A stretch of DNA of 64,000 bases from Liolophura sinensis. Taxonomy: Eukaryota; Mollusca; Polyplacophora; Chitonida; Chitonidae. Positions 1 through 10,979 of this stretch are shown here, in pieces. The stretch covers positions 4,336,373-4,400,372 of the forward strand of contig NC_088306.1 of NCBI RefSeq assembly GCF_032854445.1, given 5' to 3'. Positions within the stretch are counted from its first letter, which is position 1. Each line of letters begins with the position of its first letter. Under the pieces are notes generated by a model. That model was not told the origin of the DNA, did not search any database, and saw only the letters and a list, made by a program, of their open reading frames with translations. Both the position numbers and the translations under genes were made by a program.

Positions 1-430
1 GTGTACTAGTGAAGTAGCTTACAACATGACTCTCTGTCCTTTCCCAACCACTGAGTCACGGTGTGTACTAGTGAAGTAGCTTACAACATGACTCTCTGTC
101 CTTTCTCAACCACTGAGTCACGGTGTGTACTAGTGAAGTAGCTTACAACATGACTCTCTGTCCTTTCCCAACCACTGAGTCACGGTGTGTACTAGTGAAG
201 TAGCTTACAACATGACCCGCTGTCCTTTCCCAACCACTGAGTCACGGTGTGTAATAGTGAAGTAGCTTACAACATGACTCTCTGTCCTTTCCCAACCACT
301 GAGTCACGGTGTGTACTAGTGAAGTAGTTTACAACATGGCCTTCTATCAACTCCCTACCACTGAGTCACTGTGTACACTAGTGAAGTAGTCGACAGCATA
401 TACGTGACCTTCTGTCAACTCCCAACCAAT
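1..430. repeat. 62-bp minisatellite, about 7 units
   Basis: Units beginning GTGTACTAGTGAAGTAGC start at 1, 63, 125, 187, 249 and 311, a steady 62-bp step. The first five are almost identical. The last one and a half (after ~311) have drifted, for example CATGGCCTTCTATCAACTCC in place of CATGACTCTCTGTCCTTTCC. The array is cut by the window start, so its true length is unknown. No coding or regulatory signal was seen in it. Confidence 0.95.
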
Positions 431-436
431 TCAGCT

Positions 437-730
437 GTATACATATAAGATTCTGCTGCACGTATGTACGACTCTACTGTAGGCATGTACGATTTTGCTG
501 TATATATGTACGATTTTGCTGTATATATGTACGATTCAGCTGTATATGCGTTCGATTCAGCTGTATATATGTACGATTTAGCTGTATATATGTACGAAGG
601 TGTCGTACATATGTACGATACGGCTGTATATACATATCTTTATCTGGTGTACGTATGTACGAATCTGCTGTACATATGTATGTACGATTCTGTTTTATAT
701 ATGTACCATTATGCTGTATATATGTACCAT
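437..730. repeat. A/T-rich ~21-bp minisatellite
   Basis: Degenerate units of the form TGTACGATTCTGCTGTATATA follow one another for about 290 bp. The period is near 21 bp, so one strand stays open for 96 codons and reads as a tyrosine/methionine-rich repeat. This is a by-product of the period and not evidence for a gene. The same units return at 2229-2334, on the other side of an LTR-like segment. Confidence 0.85.
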
Positions 731-2228
731 TGTGTGCAGCGGATTTTTCTTTAAAACCCAGTTTTAAGACCTTAGAGATTAAGAATACAGGCTATGCTCT
801 GCTCTCTGTTTATCACCAGTTTATCTCTATTTACTCCGAGGTAAAAGTGTAATATTTTGGTAGACCGATATTTACCTTAAGTATTTGGAGGCACCATTAC
901 AGAAATGTGGATTTACTCCCAATACTCCAATCATTAATTCAATGCTGTTCAATACACCAAATGCATTGCCAGTTTGTATTGTTCCAGGATAACACTTGGC
1001 GGAAAACGCATGTCTTACGACTTATTTCAGTAAATCGGCAAGAACAGCATAATAGAGGATCCGAAGATTTGTTTTTCAGTTCGAACACTAAACAGTGAAA
1101 TCCATTTATTCACAGTTACACAGTCAAATCATCAAATATTCCTTGAGAATCAGCAATACCATTTGCGAGAGAGAGTTTCAGGGGGGATAGCTCTGCCTTG
1201 ATCTCTCAAGCCCTTGTCTTGACTGTCGTTGACCTCCAGGACCGTCTGTCAGACGCCATGATCGATGCCCTTTTAAAGCGTTTAGACAAAGTAGGCGGTG
1301 CTAATGACCAAAAGTCCCACATTTTGATTGGCTGACGTGCATTGAGCAGCGTTCGCCTCTTACTACGCCCCACCTATAATTTACTATGATGGCGAAACCT
1401 ATATGGCTAAAATAACGTAATTTTCTCCATGACTGAATAAAGAAAAGGCCCGTAATTTATATCAAATTGTGCTATATTAAATATTAATTTGAACAACACA
1501 GATACTATAAAACCTGCTCTTTTTAACGATACCAATATATAAGAGATGAGCCGTTTTCGTAATTATTAAAATCCTAGATTCTAAAGCCTCCAATCCGAAA
1601 TGCTGAACGTCATGGGGGACTTCACAAACCATTACGAAGTGACATGTATCATTTCGGGCGAAAATAAGTATCTAAATAGCTTCTAATTAAGATTAGACCA
1701 TAGAAACTCCAGCAATATATACCTGTTTCATAAACTATGAATTCTAAGCGAACATTGAGTACATTTTTGTACCAGAATTCTGTGACAATCGGTCACAGAG
1801 ATTTAACTGTCGTTGTTGTAATCAATCGTCAACAACACATACCTTTATCAAAAATAACCCATGAAACTCCTCTTATATTTTATTTTCGTCAACAAAAAAA
1901 TGTTAGACATGCATAAGGCATGTAGGAAGACTCACAGTTCAGTGTTCAAAAAAATCGCTAGGTCTAATGTTAGATAGGGGTGATTGTCTCTGATTCGATC
2001 AGCCGATACGAGTGTTCCTTTGAATATTCATGCAGTAATGTGTCATTATTTTAGAACTTAACAGCAGAAGTGCAAGTAACCTACAGACGACAGTTATTTA
2101 CGAATATTTTGCACCATTTTCGTGTTGTCGTATTTGCTCTTATACAGATCATGTATTTGTTGTGAATTACTTTAGGTAACACCAGTCAATCTGATATGAA
2201 CAAGAGATTATCCGTAAGTTTTCTTCAC
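731..2228 (-). mobile_element. LTR-like segment A (fossil)
   Basis: Read on the minus strand this segment begins TGTGAAGAAAAC at 2228 and ends GCACACA at 731, with the TG...CA ends of an LTR. About 455 bp at its left side (to ~1190) match 2335-2800, and about 48 bp at its right side (2176-2222) match 3123-3168, both inside LTR B. The middle ~950 bp have no match there, so A and B look like LTRs of related subfamilies. Minisatellite of one kind flanks it on both sides (437-730 and 2229-2334), as expected for an insertion into that array. No coding interior accompanies it, so it is probably a solo LTR. Old and diverged. Confidence 0.5.
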
Positions 2229-2334
2229 AGCATGTACGATTCTGGTGTAAGTACGATTCTGTTGTAGGTATGTACAATTCTTCTGTACATATGTACAATT
2301 CTTCTGTACATATGTACGATTCTGCTGTACATAT
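2229..2334. repeat. minisatellite, same family as 437-730
   Basis: About five degenerate units of the form TGTACGATTCTGCTGTACATA. It separates LTR segments A and B and looks like the continuation of the array at 437-730. Confidence 0.75.
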
Positions 2335-3180
2335 TGTAGCGGGTTTTTCATTAAAACCCAGTTTTATGATCTTTAGAGATTAAGAATACAGGCTTTGCTA
2401 TGCTCTCTGTTTATCACCAGTTTATCTCTACTGACTCTGAGATAAAAAGTTTTATACTTTGGTAGCGTATGAGACCGATATTTACCTCAGGTATTTGGAG
2501 ACACCACTACAGAAATATGGATTTACTCTCAATACTCCAATCATTAATTCATTGTTGTTACTCTGTTTAATACACCAATTGTATTCCCAGTCCGGGATAA
2601 CTCTTGGAGGAAAACTCAAGTCTTACGACGTATTTCAGTAAATGGGCAAGAGCAGCCTACTGGAAGATGTGAAGATTTGTTTTTCAGTTCGAACACTAAA
2701 CAGTGAAATGCATTTATTCACATATATACAGTCAAATCATCAAATATTCCCTGAGAATCAGCAATACCATTTGCGAGAGAGAGTTTCAGGGGGAATAACT
2801 GTGGGCGTCTTGTTGACACGGCTATAGACGGTGAACAGTCTTTAGCAAAATATTACGACAGATATATGTGCTGGAATGTCTACCTAACCGTAATCCTTAG
2901 GTATATTTTAATGTAAGAGACTCTTTAACTCATATAGTCCCAGTTCCTTAAGTATAACATTAAATCCTTCCTCTGTAATATACTGAAGATGGCAAATCTC
3001 AAGCGGGATCGAGCAAATCTCCCGCCAGATCGAGCGAATCAACGCTCAGTCAACGACTCAGTACAATCAAGTAATCACAATTACACTTCCAATGCATCTT
3101 GAAACAACCAGATCATTTCCTGGTAACACCAGTCAGTATGATGTGAATAAGAGATTATCCATAAGTTTTTCGTCATATCA
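2335..3180 (-). mobile_element. LTR B, 3' LTR of the gypsy fossil
   Basis: On the minus strand the segment runs from TGATATGACG (3180) to CCCGCTACA (2335), about 846 bp with TG...CA ends. Immediately upstream, at 3181-3189, is a purine tract AGGAAGGGG, which is where a polypurine tract should lie. The pol remains at 3731-7090 point the same way. This fits the 3' LTR of that element. No matching 5' LTR is in the window, because the element is cut at ~7090. Confidence 0.6.
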
Positions 3181-3385
3181 CCCCTTCCTAAGATTTGTTC
3201 GTCCTCGGGCAATGAATCTTATATAGTCTTATCTTTTTCTGTAAATGTGAAGTTGTCCCATAACGGGATGAATAAGCCCCAACTCAGTGAGAGTTCCACA
3301 GTAAATTTAATACTTGTAGAACAGCGCATAGTATAAGAAATAACGATGTGAAGAATGTAACATTACTCGAAGGAATTAAATAAAA

Positions 3386-3390
<5 letters not shown>

Positions 3391-3421
<31 letters not shown>
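3391..3421. repeat. (AC)n microsatellite
   Basis: About 15 AC dinucleotides in the 3' non-coding part of the gypsy fossil. Confidence 0.95.
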
Positions 3422-3425
<4 letters not shown>

Positions 3426-3730
3426 TTGAGGCGTAAAGGAAGTCTACCATTCACTGGTTCAATGCACAGATTATCATTACCATATGGCCTCTCTGCATAG
3501 TTTACATAATTGTGTTGACACTGTCTTATCACTTCCTTCCTCCTTCCATCTTTTAACTCAGTGATTGTTTGCACATGGCCATACTCCATCTCCTCTGTTT
3601 GTGTAGCCGTGGTGACCTAAATAGGGTCAGACTTGGCCTTCCATATTACCGGCATGGGATGCCCTACAATCTCTCCATCATCTTCACTGCTACACGTGTC
3701 TAAAACAGAGCCAAAGAGACTCCTCTCATC

Positions 3731-4009
3731 CTAAACAGGAGTTCCAGGGGAATCCGGGATGACAAGTTGCTGCTTCTCCGAGTTGACACCTCCGTGTACT
3801 TTCATTTTCTCACTTGTGCTCCCCCAAGGACAGGCTGAGCAAGAGTTCTGATGAACCATGAGGTCTTGAAGTAATGGAACCTCTTCCTTACAATATGGAC
3901 AGATATGCTTCACCTTATCCTTGCAGCTTACACGCTGATGACGCAGCAGATTTGATTGGTTTCCGAATGTCGAGCCACAACCACAGACCACACGGGTTGG
4001 ATCTGCCAT
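3731..4009 (-). pseudogene. cysteine/histidine finger part of gypsy fossil
   Basis: A 92-residue reading with two finger-like motifs: CGCGSTF...LLRHQRVSC near residues 9-29 and CPYCKEEV...LMVHQNSC near residues 37-57. Both have two cysteines, then a leucine-rich stretch, a histidine and a final cysteine, so they resemble C2HC fingers. It lies on the C-terminal side of the integrase remains and before the 3' LTR. Its role is not known; a nucleic-acid or chromatin contact domain is the obvious guess. It could instead be part of a captured host exon, which I consider less likely. Confidence 0.55.
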
Positions 4010-4348
4010 TTGTGAATAAAATCACAATATTAAGCTATTTCATATTTTCTTCTTTGCAGTGGATTAATACTATTGTATAAGTGTCTATGTTTATTCCTAT
4101 TACCCAGGTCTGAGAGCAAGCCAAGACCTGTATTCTGTACCCTCATATAGTTTTAACCGATCCACATGAGCAAGCTTGATTTTGGCAGTGGGATTCTCTT
4201 GACAACGATAGACAGTGTTATCCAGCTTTCCTATCACCGTGAATGGACCAGTCCAGTGGCAGGCAAGCTTCGGTGTACAGTCCTTCTTCCGAGACGTGTC
4301 ATATAGCCAAACTAGGTCGCCAACTTGGAAAATATTCTGTTTTCCCCC

Positions 4349-5100
4349 CTACGATGTAATTCCGTTCCTGTCGTATAGTATTCCTCCCCTGCTGTTCTTG
4401 TGCCCTTTCAGTGCTTTCTCCAGTCGCTGCCTCAACTCGGCTGCATATTCTGCGCCTTCCAAACCAGACGTTGGTCTTGGTCGATCTGTAAGAAGATCGA
4501 GCGGAAGATTTATCTCCCTTTTAAACATCATCATTGCAGGGGTCTCTTGTAACATCATGTAATGAAGATCTATATGCCATAACTGCAAATGGTAACTGCT
4601 CATCCCAGTCCCGTTGATTCTTGTTAACCATTTTAGCTAAAACATCTTCAAGTGTTCTGTTAAATCTATCCACCATACCGTTTGACTCAGGATGGTAAGG
4701 AGTTGTGCTTGTTTTCTGTATGCCCAGAATTTGACACACTTCTTGGAAAACCTTTGACTGAAAATTTATACCTAAATCTAAATGCAATTGCAAAGGTACA
4801 CCATATCTCCATATAAACCATGTAGCAGTCAGCAAAAGTCTGAGCTTCTTGATTAGGAATAGCATAAGACTCAACCCACTTGGTAAAATAATCCTGTATG
4901 ACAAGGACATATTGATTATCTGTCTTAGGAAGCGGTCCCAAAACATGGGATGGATACCCTTTCCAATCGTGCACCAACTCTGTACTGCTTCAGTGAAGCT
5001 TTGGACTTGTGACCAGGATGTTTTCGGGAAGTACACACGTGACACTGTTTACATCAAGGGCGAATATCATTGGTCATTCCATACAAGTAATATCATTCCT
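4349..5100 (-). pseudogene. integrase part of gypsy fossil
   Basis: Integrase core signatures are visible, including PYHPESNGMVDRFNRTL and YVLVIQDYFTKWVESYAIP, which are characteristic of the rve domain of Ty3/gypsy elements. The reading is broken. It continues the same strand and order as the RNase H remains at 5651-6280. Confidence 0.85.
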
Positions 5101-5650
5101 TAATCTATGGAATAGACTTCCCAACACCGAAGTGACCAGCTGTTTATGAAGCATGCAGCTTCTTTACGATGCTGTATTGGTATTATAATATGCGACTTAA
5201 CACGGTGATCTTTCTCATTTTTCCACTTGCGATAAAGTACACCTTCATGAAAATTTAATCTGTTCCACTGAGCCCAGTAGCACTTGGTACTTTTGCTTTC
5301 AGCTGAGACTTCCACCCATAAGGTCTATGCTGTATGCTGCTTTTTAGCTCTCATTATCCACCTCAAGTCAGTATCTTCCATCTGTGAATCTGCCAACTTT
5401 GAGTTAGTCCATTTTTCATCAACCCAAAATGAACCAGCTGGGACTTGACTTCTTGTGATGACTGCTTGAACCTGAGTAGTGTGAGGCATCTAATTGGGTT
5501 TTCTGTGTTTAAAACTCTTCTGTTTATATCCCCAATTCTTAGGCACCCATTTAATCTTAGTAACAACAGTCTCTACAGGACCAGAATGGTCTGTTTGAAC
5601 TGCAACATCTGAATACTGTATGATTTCCGTCTCAGCAAATTGACAACGGT

Positions 5651-6500
5651 TCACAGTTGCAATTTTATATCCCATCTCCTCTCACCAACCACAAGAAATT
5701 CTAGAGAGAGTATAGACATTTCAATATAGAGTTTTCCAGGCCGATGAATGACCTCAAAATCAAATGCACTGAGTAACCCAAGCCATCTGACCATCTGACA
5801 TTCCGGCTGTTTGAAATTCAGTAACCACCTTAGAGCATTGCGATCAGTCCTTACAATAAAGTGTCTGTCATGCAGGTAATGTTGGAACTGTTTTACATAT
5901 GTGACCACAGCCAACACCTCTCTTCGAGTGACACAACAGCTACGCTCTGCTTTACTGAGAGTCCTCCTAACATAGGCTATAACTTTTTCTTCACCTCCTT
6001 GAAGCTGAGATAATACCGCACCAATGCCAGTGCCCCTACCACCGGTATCTAATATAAGGTCTCCCCGTGAACTTGGAAATGACAGGACACGAACATTGCT
6101 TAATTCCTGTTTTAATGTCTGGAAAGCTGTCTCACATTCTTCTGTCCATTTGAACTCTTTATCATTTTCTGTCAGCTTGTGTAACGCTTTATTGTTCCAA
6201 AATCTCTCATATAACGTCTGTAGTATGAAGCTAATCCCAAGAAACTTCTCCCTTCTGTTACACAGGTTGGAGATGGCCAATTCTTTATCGCTGCAATTTT
6301 CTCAGGATCAGTTGTCACTTCTTCACACACGACATGACCCAAATAGTTAACTTGTTTCTGGAATAGATGACATTTCTTAGGCATTAATTTCAAACCAGCC
6401 TGTTTCAGTCTGTCAAAAATTTTCCTAAGAGTTTTGATGGCTTCATCTAACGACGGTCTAACGACAACTATAATATCGTCTATATATATACGGCATATTT
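5651..6500 (-). pseudogene. RT thumb and RNase H of gypsy fossil
   Basis: NYLGHVV and FLGLASYYRRYMRDF are the conserved end of a gypsy RT. They are followed by an RNase H region with GIGAVLSQ and HYLHDRHFIVRTDRNALRWLL. Broken, with the SINE at 6514-6767 lying just upstream in the RT portion. Confidence 0.85.
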
Positions 6501-6513
6501 CTCATTGATAACC

Positions 6514-6767
6514 GGGGCCTCCGTGGCTCAGTCGGTTAAAGCGCTAGCGCAGCGTAATGACCCAGGAGTCTCTCAGCAATGCGGTCGCTGTGAGTTCAAG
6601 TCCAGCTCATGCTGGTGGCCGTACGTGAGAAGGTCTGGCAGCAACCTGCGGATGGTCGTGGGTTTCCCCCGGGCTCTGCCCGGTTTCCACCCACCATAAT
6701 GCAGGCCGCCGTCGTATAAGTGAAATATTCTTGAGTACGGCGTAAAACACCAATCAAAAAAAAAAAA
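6514..6767 (+). mobile_element. full-length tRNA-derived SINE with 12-bp TSD
   Basis: The head GGGGCCTCCGTGGCTCAGTC carries a pol III A box (TGGCTCAGTCGG) and a B-box-like GAGTTCAAGTCC. The body includes GGTTTCCCCCGGGCTCTG and the tail GTACGGCGTAAAACACCAATC is followed by 12 A. A perfect 12-bp target-site duplication, TCATTGATAACC, lies at 6502-6513 and 6768-6779. The SINE is inserted in the RT region of the gypsy fossil. Its poly(A) is the left edge of the 34-kb duplicated unit. Confidence 0.95.
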
Positions 6768-6847
6768 TCATTGATAACCAGCCAAAATCAATTCCATCAA
6801 TCTTTCAAAGGGGCATTGGTTAAGCTGAATGGAAGAACCTTCAATTG

Positions 6848-7085
6848 TTAGAGTCCACTTCTGGTAATAAAGGCTGTTTTCTCTTTGGACTGTTCATCTG
6901 AATCTACTTGCCAATATCCACTAGCTAAAACAAGAGTGGAAAACCATTTTACACCATGTAGAGAGTCTAATGAATCATCAATACTGGTAAGAGGATAAGC
7001 ATCTTTAATTGTCACATTATTTAGTCGCCGACAGCCCACACAAAATCTTGTTCAACCATCCTTTTTACATTGTAGTAAAATAGGC
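6848..7085 (-). pseudogene. RT finger/palm part of gypsy fossil
   Basis: Contains [20 protein letters not shown] and [14 protein letters not shown], the well-known gypsy RT blocks around the first catalytic motif. It is separated from the rest of RT by the inserted SINE. An almost identical copy lies at 41149-41390 in the second copy of the duplication. Confidence 0.9.
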
Positions 7086-7090
7086 GAATG

Positions 7091-8160
7091 ACAGTGGAGC
7101 ACAGTGACAAAGTTAGTTGATGTCACCTAAGTTTGCGGAGTTGTGTTCCCTGATACCGATTTTTAAATGCCTTCTGCAAAGTCAAAAAAACACGATGCAG
7201 GAAAAAAAGGCAAAAAGCAGTAAATACATGGAAAAGATAATTAGCGAAACTTTCATGCCACGTATGGGGATTTTCATGATTTACAGTTCAGTATTAAATA
7301 ACTATACGAAAGGGCACACCAAAACACTTTAGGCCTTCCAAATCAAACAAGCTCGAGATTTATTTTGCACCGCATCATAGCAAGTCGCGTTCCACGACCC
7401 ATGTTTTGCAAAATAAAAATACAAAATTAAGAAATAATTTGTGTTTGGATTATGTTGGGGTCCGAGATTGTTCCACCAACGGAAAGGCATGTATCTGTTT
7501 GAGATTGCTGTTTCCAATCAAATTATTGGCCTGTAGAATGTGTGCGATAGATCCCCATTTCCTTTGTATCCCTTTTACAGATTTATTATCATGTGGTGCG
7601 AAAAACGTCATAAATTTTAGCTCTTCTTGGAAATGCCTAAAATGTTTTGTTTGCATGATCCTTTTCCGGCGCGGTAAGGTAATACTAAGCAGAAGTGACA
7701 ATGAAATTGATCGTGCTGTAATTTACGTAAAATAAGAAAGAAACAACAAAAAAGCTGCTTATAATAGCGTGTCAGAGGAAATCTGAATGATAGATATTTT
7801 AACTTAAGTGTAAGCAATGTTTTAGTTACAAAGTCAAAAGCGAAGCATGCACGATATGCTTCTCTGAAAGTGCTTCTAACCAACTACCTCCAAGTAATGC
7901 ACAGTGTTTATATTTGCCGTGATCATGTTTCTATTACAAGGCACTATTTTTACCTACATCCGCAGAGTGGACAGTTGTGATACATGTAAAGAATAACCAA
8001 TGCTCGATGTAATGACTCTTGTGAGTTCGAAACCAAGTATTAAGCACGTTGAGGAGAGTGTAAACAGACTGTGGTACAACACCTTATGTTACACTTTAAA
8101 GTTATTGTTAACGGAGCTGAAAAAGTAGGCAAGGTGATTTGAAAAAGGACTAGATTAAAG
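7091..8160. other. no recognised feature
   Basis: Unique-looking A/T-rich sequence between the broken end of the gypsy fossil and the tandem SINE tails. Short open frames of 60-110 codons on both strands overlap each other and match nothing I recognise. The counterpart is 41391-42460, with very few differences. Confidence 0.6.
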
Positions 8161-8169
8161 ATGGATGTT

Positions 8170-8301
8170 TTACGAAGTACCCAATATTGGTGGTTTACTC
8201 CAGACTCAAGATTGGTGTTTTACATCATACTCAAGATTGATGTTTCACGCCACACTCAAGACTGATGTTTTACCCCATACTCGAGTTTTACGCCATACTC
8301 A
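8170..8301. repeat. tandemly amplified SINE tail
   Basis: About five degenerate units of ACTCAAGATTGGTGTTTTAC followed by GCCAT, period near 25 bp. The unit is the reverse complement of the SINE tail (GTACGGCGTAAAACACCAAT), so a SINE end seems to have been amplified in tandem. The array is split by the solo LTR at 8302-9119 and continues at 9120-9260. The counterpart is 42480-42626, where copy 2 has one extra unit. Confidence 0.75.
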
Positions 8302-9119
8302 TGTTATGTGAACAACTGCCGTCAGCTTCTAAATTTAGCTTGCCACTGTTTTCATATGATGAGTTCAGGGCCTGCTGTCTGCCACTGCCTTAGAATGTTA
8401 CATATGCTGAGTTCAGGGCCTGCTGTCTGCCTCTGCCTTAGAATGTTCCAGAATACGCTCAGGTCGATGCCTGTTTGTTTACATCAAGTGTTCAGGAATT
8501 TTCTTATTCTAGACAATTCCACCAGGCTATATAAGACCTATGAAAGCAGGTCAAAGGGAGAGAACGGAGAATTATTGAGAGTTTTGGATGCTTTCGCTGT
8601 GTATTACTTTAGTAGGCCTTTTGTGCTGAATTTTGGTGTCTTTATAGCCTCTGGCTTTGTTATATCCTATCTCCACCGAGCACTTGTTCAGTCTGAATTT
8701 GTATGTTTAATTTGTGCTCTTGTGTACACAGTGCTTATTAGTAGACGGACCAAGTCTGTGGAATTTTGTGTATATTTCGTCATACACTAAGTTATACTGT
8801 GGATTTTCCCTCTTATAAATATTGCCTCTGTGCATTTATGCCTGTGTGGTTTTCAGCATTGTGGAATATATGCGTCCGTTTGGACCTGACACGGTTATAC
8901 ATGTAACAACTTTAGTATTTGTATAGATATTGCTATCCCTTCTTGTTAAACTTAAGTACTTTAGTATTTGTATAAGTCTTGTTATCTGTTCTTGTTAAAC
9001 CTAATAAATTGTTGAAAAATAAAATCTGCTGGTTTTGGATATTTTTTTTTGTGCGGCTAAACTGTCGCGTATTTCGAACAAGCCATCTCTTTACAATACA
9101 GACAGTTTGGGTCGTAACA
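8302..9119 (+). mobile_element. solo LTR with 4-bp target duplication
   Basis: 818 bp beginning TGTTATG and ending CGTAACA, so the ends form the short inverted repeat TGTTA/TAACA. CTCA flanks it on both sides (8298-8301 and 9120-9123). A TATA-like box TATATAAG lies at 8528-8535 and an AATAAA signal at 9003-9008, consistent with U3-R-U5 read on the plus strand. There is no interior or second LTR, so it is a solo LTR. A 4-bp duplication suits Ty3/gypsy or Bel, but the family is not determined. An open frame of 160 codons inside it has no recognisable domain. It inserted before the 34-kb duplication. Confidence 0.8.
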
Positions 9120-9490
9120 CTCAAAATTGGTGTTTTACGCCATACTCAAGACTGATGTTTTACACCATACTCAAGATTGATGTTTTGTGCCATACTCGAG
9201 ATTAGTGTTTTACGCCATACTCAAAATTGGATTTTTACGTCATACTCAAAATTGGTGTTTTACACCGATTTGTAGGAGACCAGCATGAGCTGGATTTTAA
9301 TTGCGCTAACGTGCTTAGCCTACCAATGCGATCGCACATGCTAGCTTCCTCTCAGGTCGCACGTGAGAATGCCCTGCAGCAACCTGGAGCCGTTAATTTC
9401 CCCGGACTTGGTATAAGTGAAATATTCTTAGACACGGTCAGGTCGTATTTAGTGTTTTACGCTCCACGAAGCACTCTTAACGTTACGCTC
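9120..9490. repeat. SINE-tail repeats and decayed SINE
   Basis: 9120-9260 continues the 25-bp tail repeats. From ~9280 a decayed SINE body can be followed: GACCAGCATGAGCTGGA, then GTCGCACGTGAGAATGCC, then GGTATAAGTGAAATATTCTT. The counterpart is 43446-43810, which lacks about 13 bp near 43705. Confidence 0.65.
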
Positions 9491-9955
9491 ACTTAACTAC
9501 CACGGCAACCAGTACTGTAGGTATTACGTCGTCAGGGTAGTTGCGACTACCTGAAGACAATCCAACTAAGTCTGTGGGCATATCAGGGTATTTTTTTTTA
9601 AGAACAGTGTAGTGATACCACTGTTAGGGTATTAACAATAATATTATAATTTAATTTATGAACTCTAATCTCCTTAACCATAAAGATGACCGTAGACTTA
9701 TGGCCGCAAAGGGCAAAAAAATTCTAAATAAATTAACAAAAAATAAAAAAAAAAAATAGGAAGATTTAAAGAATGAATACAAGCACACGAAAGCAGCTGT
9801 ATTTTTAAACATTTTATGAATTTTAATAAAACTATAACAGCAAAGAACAACAACGAGGGTAGCTAATTCCAACTATAACGATTACCTTAATAGATAAACG
9901 TCAAATACAAACACTTCATCAAAACACCACGATATGTTTAGATAAGGTCATAAGT
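9491..9955. other. no recognised feature
   Basis: A/T-rich spacer with a short homopolymer A run and no coding signal. The counterpart is 43811-44262. Confidence 0.6.
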
Positions 9956-9960
9956 TAAGT

Positions 9961-10217
9961 AACACCAGCTTATGCTGGTCACCAGCATGCCACAAGTCGA
10001 ATGAGATCACAGTCATCAGTTGATAACACCAGCTCATGCTGGTCACCAGCATGCCACAGTTCAAGTGAGATCACAGTCATCAGCAGATAACACCAGCTCA
10101 TGCTAGTCACCAGCATGCCACAGTTCAAGTGAGGTCACAGTCATCAGCAGATAACACCAGCTCATGCTAGTCACCAGCACGTCACAAGTCAAGTGAGATC
10201 ACAGTCATCAGCAGATA
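9961..10217. repeat. ~64-bp minisatellite, 4 units
   Basis: Units beginning AACACCAGCTCATGCTGGTC start at 9961, 10024, 10089 and 10153. Each unit carries the near-palindrome CCAGCTCATGCTGG, also present in the SINE body, so a SINE origin is possible. The second copy of the duplication (44268-44462) has three units. Confidence 0.9.
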
Positions 10218-10496
10218 ACTTTTGACAGTTAAAGTCACCGTTAAATCACAGCTCATGATATATTACAGTTACCATGAGTCAAGGTACCTAAAATCACAGT
10301 CATCATTAGTCAAGGTAACTGAAGTCACAGTCCCAATAAAATTAGAGTTGAATTAAATGAAGTCGAAGTCACCAGAAATTCAAAACAAATGTAAACTATC
10401 AGTAAATAACACATTCCAAATAAGAATGAGAAAAACATGTATTCTCGCGCGTCTTAATTCTGTGATGGAGTCAGACAAAGTGGAGTGTGAGGAGGG

Positions 10497-10580
10497 GGGC
10501 TCTATGACTTAGCTGTTAGCTTGTTAGCGTAGCATATTGACCAAGAAGTCTCTCCCCATTGTGATCGTTGGCGGTAAAGT
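10497..10580 (+). mobile_element. decayed SINE head
   Basis: TTAGCTTGTTAGCGTAGCAT, then TTGACCAAGAAGTCTCTC and CGTTGGCGGTAAAGTC, follow the SINE head (GTTAGCGCGCTAGCGCAGCG..., GAGTCTCTC) with many changes. No body or tail follows. The counterpart is 44740-44826. Confidence 0.55.
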
Positions 10581-10766
10581 CTTAAATTACCAATTATTTT
10601 AGCTGAATGTCACATTAATAAAAGATTCGGCCAAAACGGTTAAAAGTAAATATGCAATCATCTTTTTGTGTTAATTTTAACTTGCTAAAAAACACATATT
10701 TTTTATTAGTACTTCTACAAAAATACCGATAAAGGTACCTATTTTATGTGGTTATGTGTTCTAAAT

Positions 10767-10769
<3 letters not shown>

Positions 10770-10803
<34 letters not shown>

Positions 10804-10979
10804 TAACATGTTTGATATTGTCATAGCTCATAGACACTATTTTTAAACCCAGTTTTAACCTGAGTATTTATTTTGTTATATTACATACATACTACTGTTA
10901 TATTATATATAACAGTTTCCCCCGGGCTCTGCCCGGTTTCCTCCCACCATAATGCTATGACAATATCAAATATGCTATT
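10770..10979. repeat. (TA)n and 25-bp inverted repeat
   Basis: A (TA)n run at 10770-10801 is followed by an inverted repeat. The left arm AATAACATGTTTGATATTGT... (10802-10826) pairs with 10955-10979, with two mismatches. Between the arms lies a 40-bp piece of the SINE (GTTTCCCCCGGGCTCTGCCC...), at 10914-10953. The shape suggests a small foldback element that carries or received a SINE piece. The counterpart is 45013-45274, with a much longer (TA)n. Confidence 0.75.

Larger units (their letters stand above)
3181..7090 (-). mobile_element. broken Ty3/gypsy retrotransposon interior
   Basis: Reverse-strand remains of a Ty3/gypsy pol region. Reading from high to low coordinates they are reverse transcriptase, RNase H, integrase, a small cysteine/histidine finger segment, a purine tract and LTR B. 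The order RT-RNase H-integrase is that of Ty3/gypsy. Gag, protease, the start of RT and the 5' LTR are absent: homology stops near 7090. A SINE sits in the RT part (6514-6767). The element is a fossil with many breaks, clearly inactive, and older than the 34-kb duplication. A short dinucleotide (AC)n run lies at 3391-3421 in its 3' non-coding part. Confidence 0.85.

Noticed and set aside
464-754. 96-codon Tyr/Met/Asp-rich open frame
   Set aside because: It lies in a ~21-bp minisatellite; the frame follows from the period and has no other support.
6520-6610. tRNA-like sequence
   Set aside because: It is the pol III head of a SINE, followed by SINE body, poly(A) tail and a target duplication; it is not a tRNA gene.
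7406-7883. Overlapping 80-110-codon frames on both strands
   Set aside because: No recognised motif and no splice context; kept in copy 2 only because the duplication is recent.
8308-8790. 160-codon open frame, kept in copy 2
   Set aside because: It lies wholly within the solo LTR, has no recognised domain, and is kept in copy 2 simply because the copies are recent.
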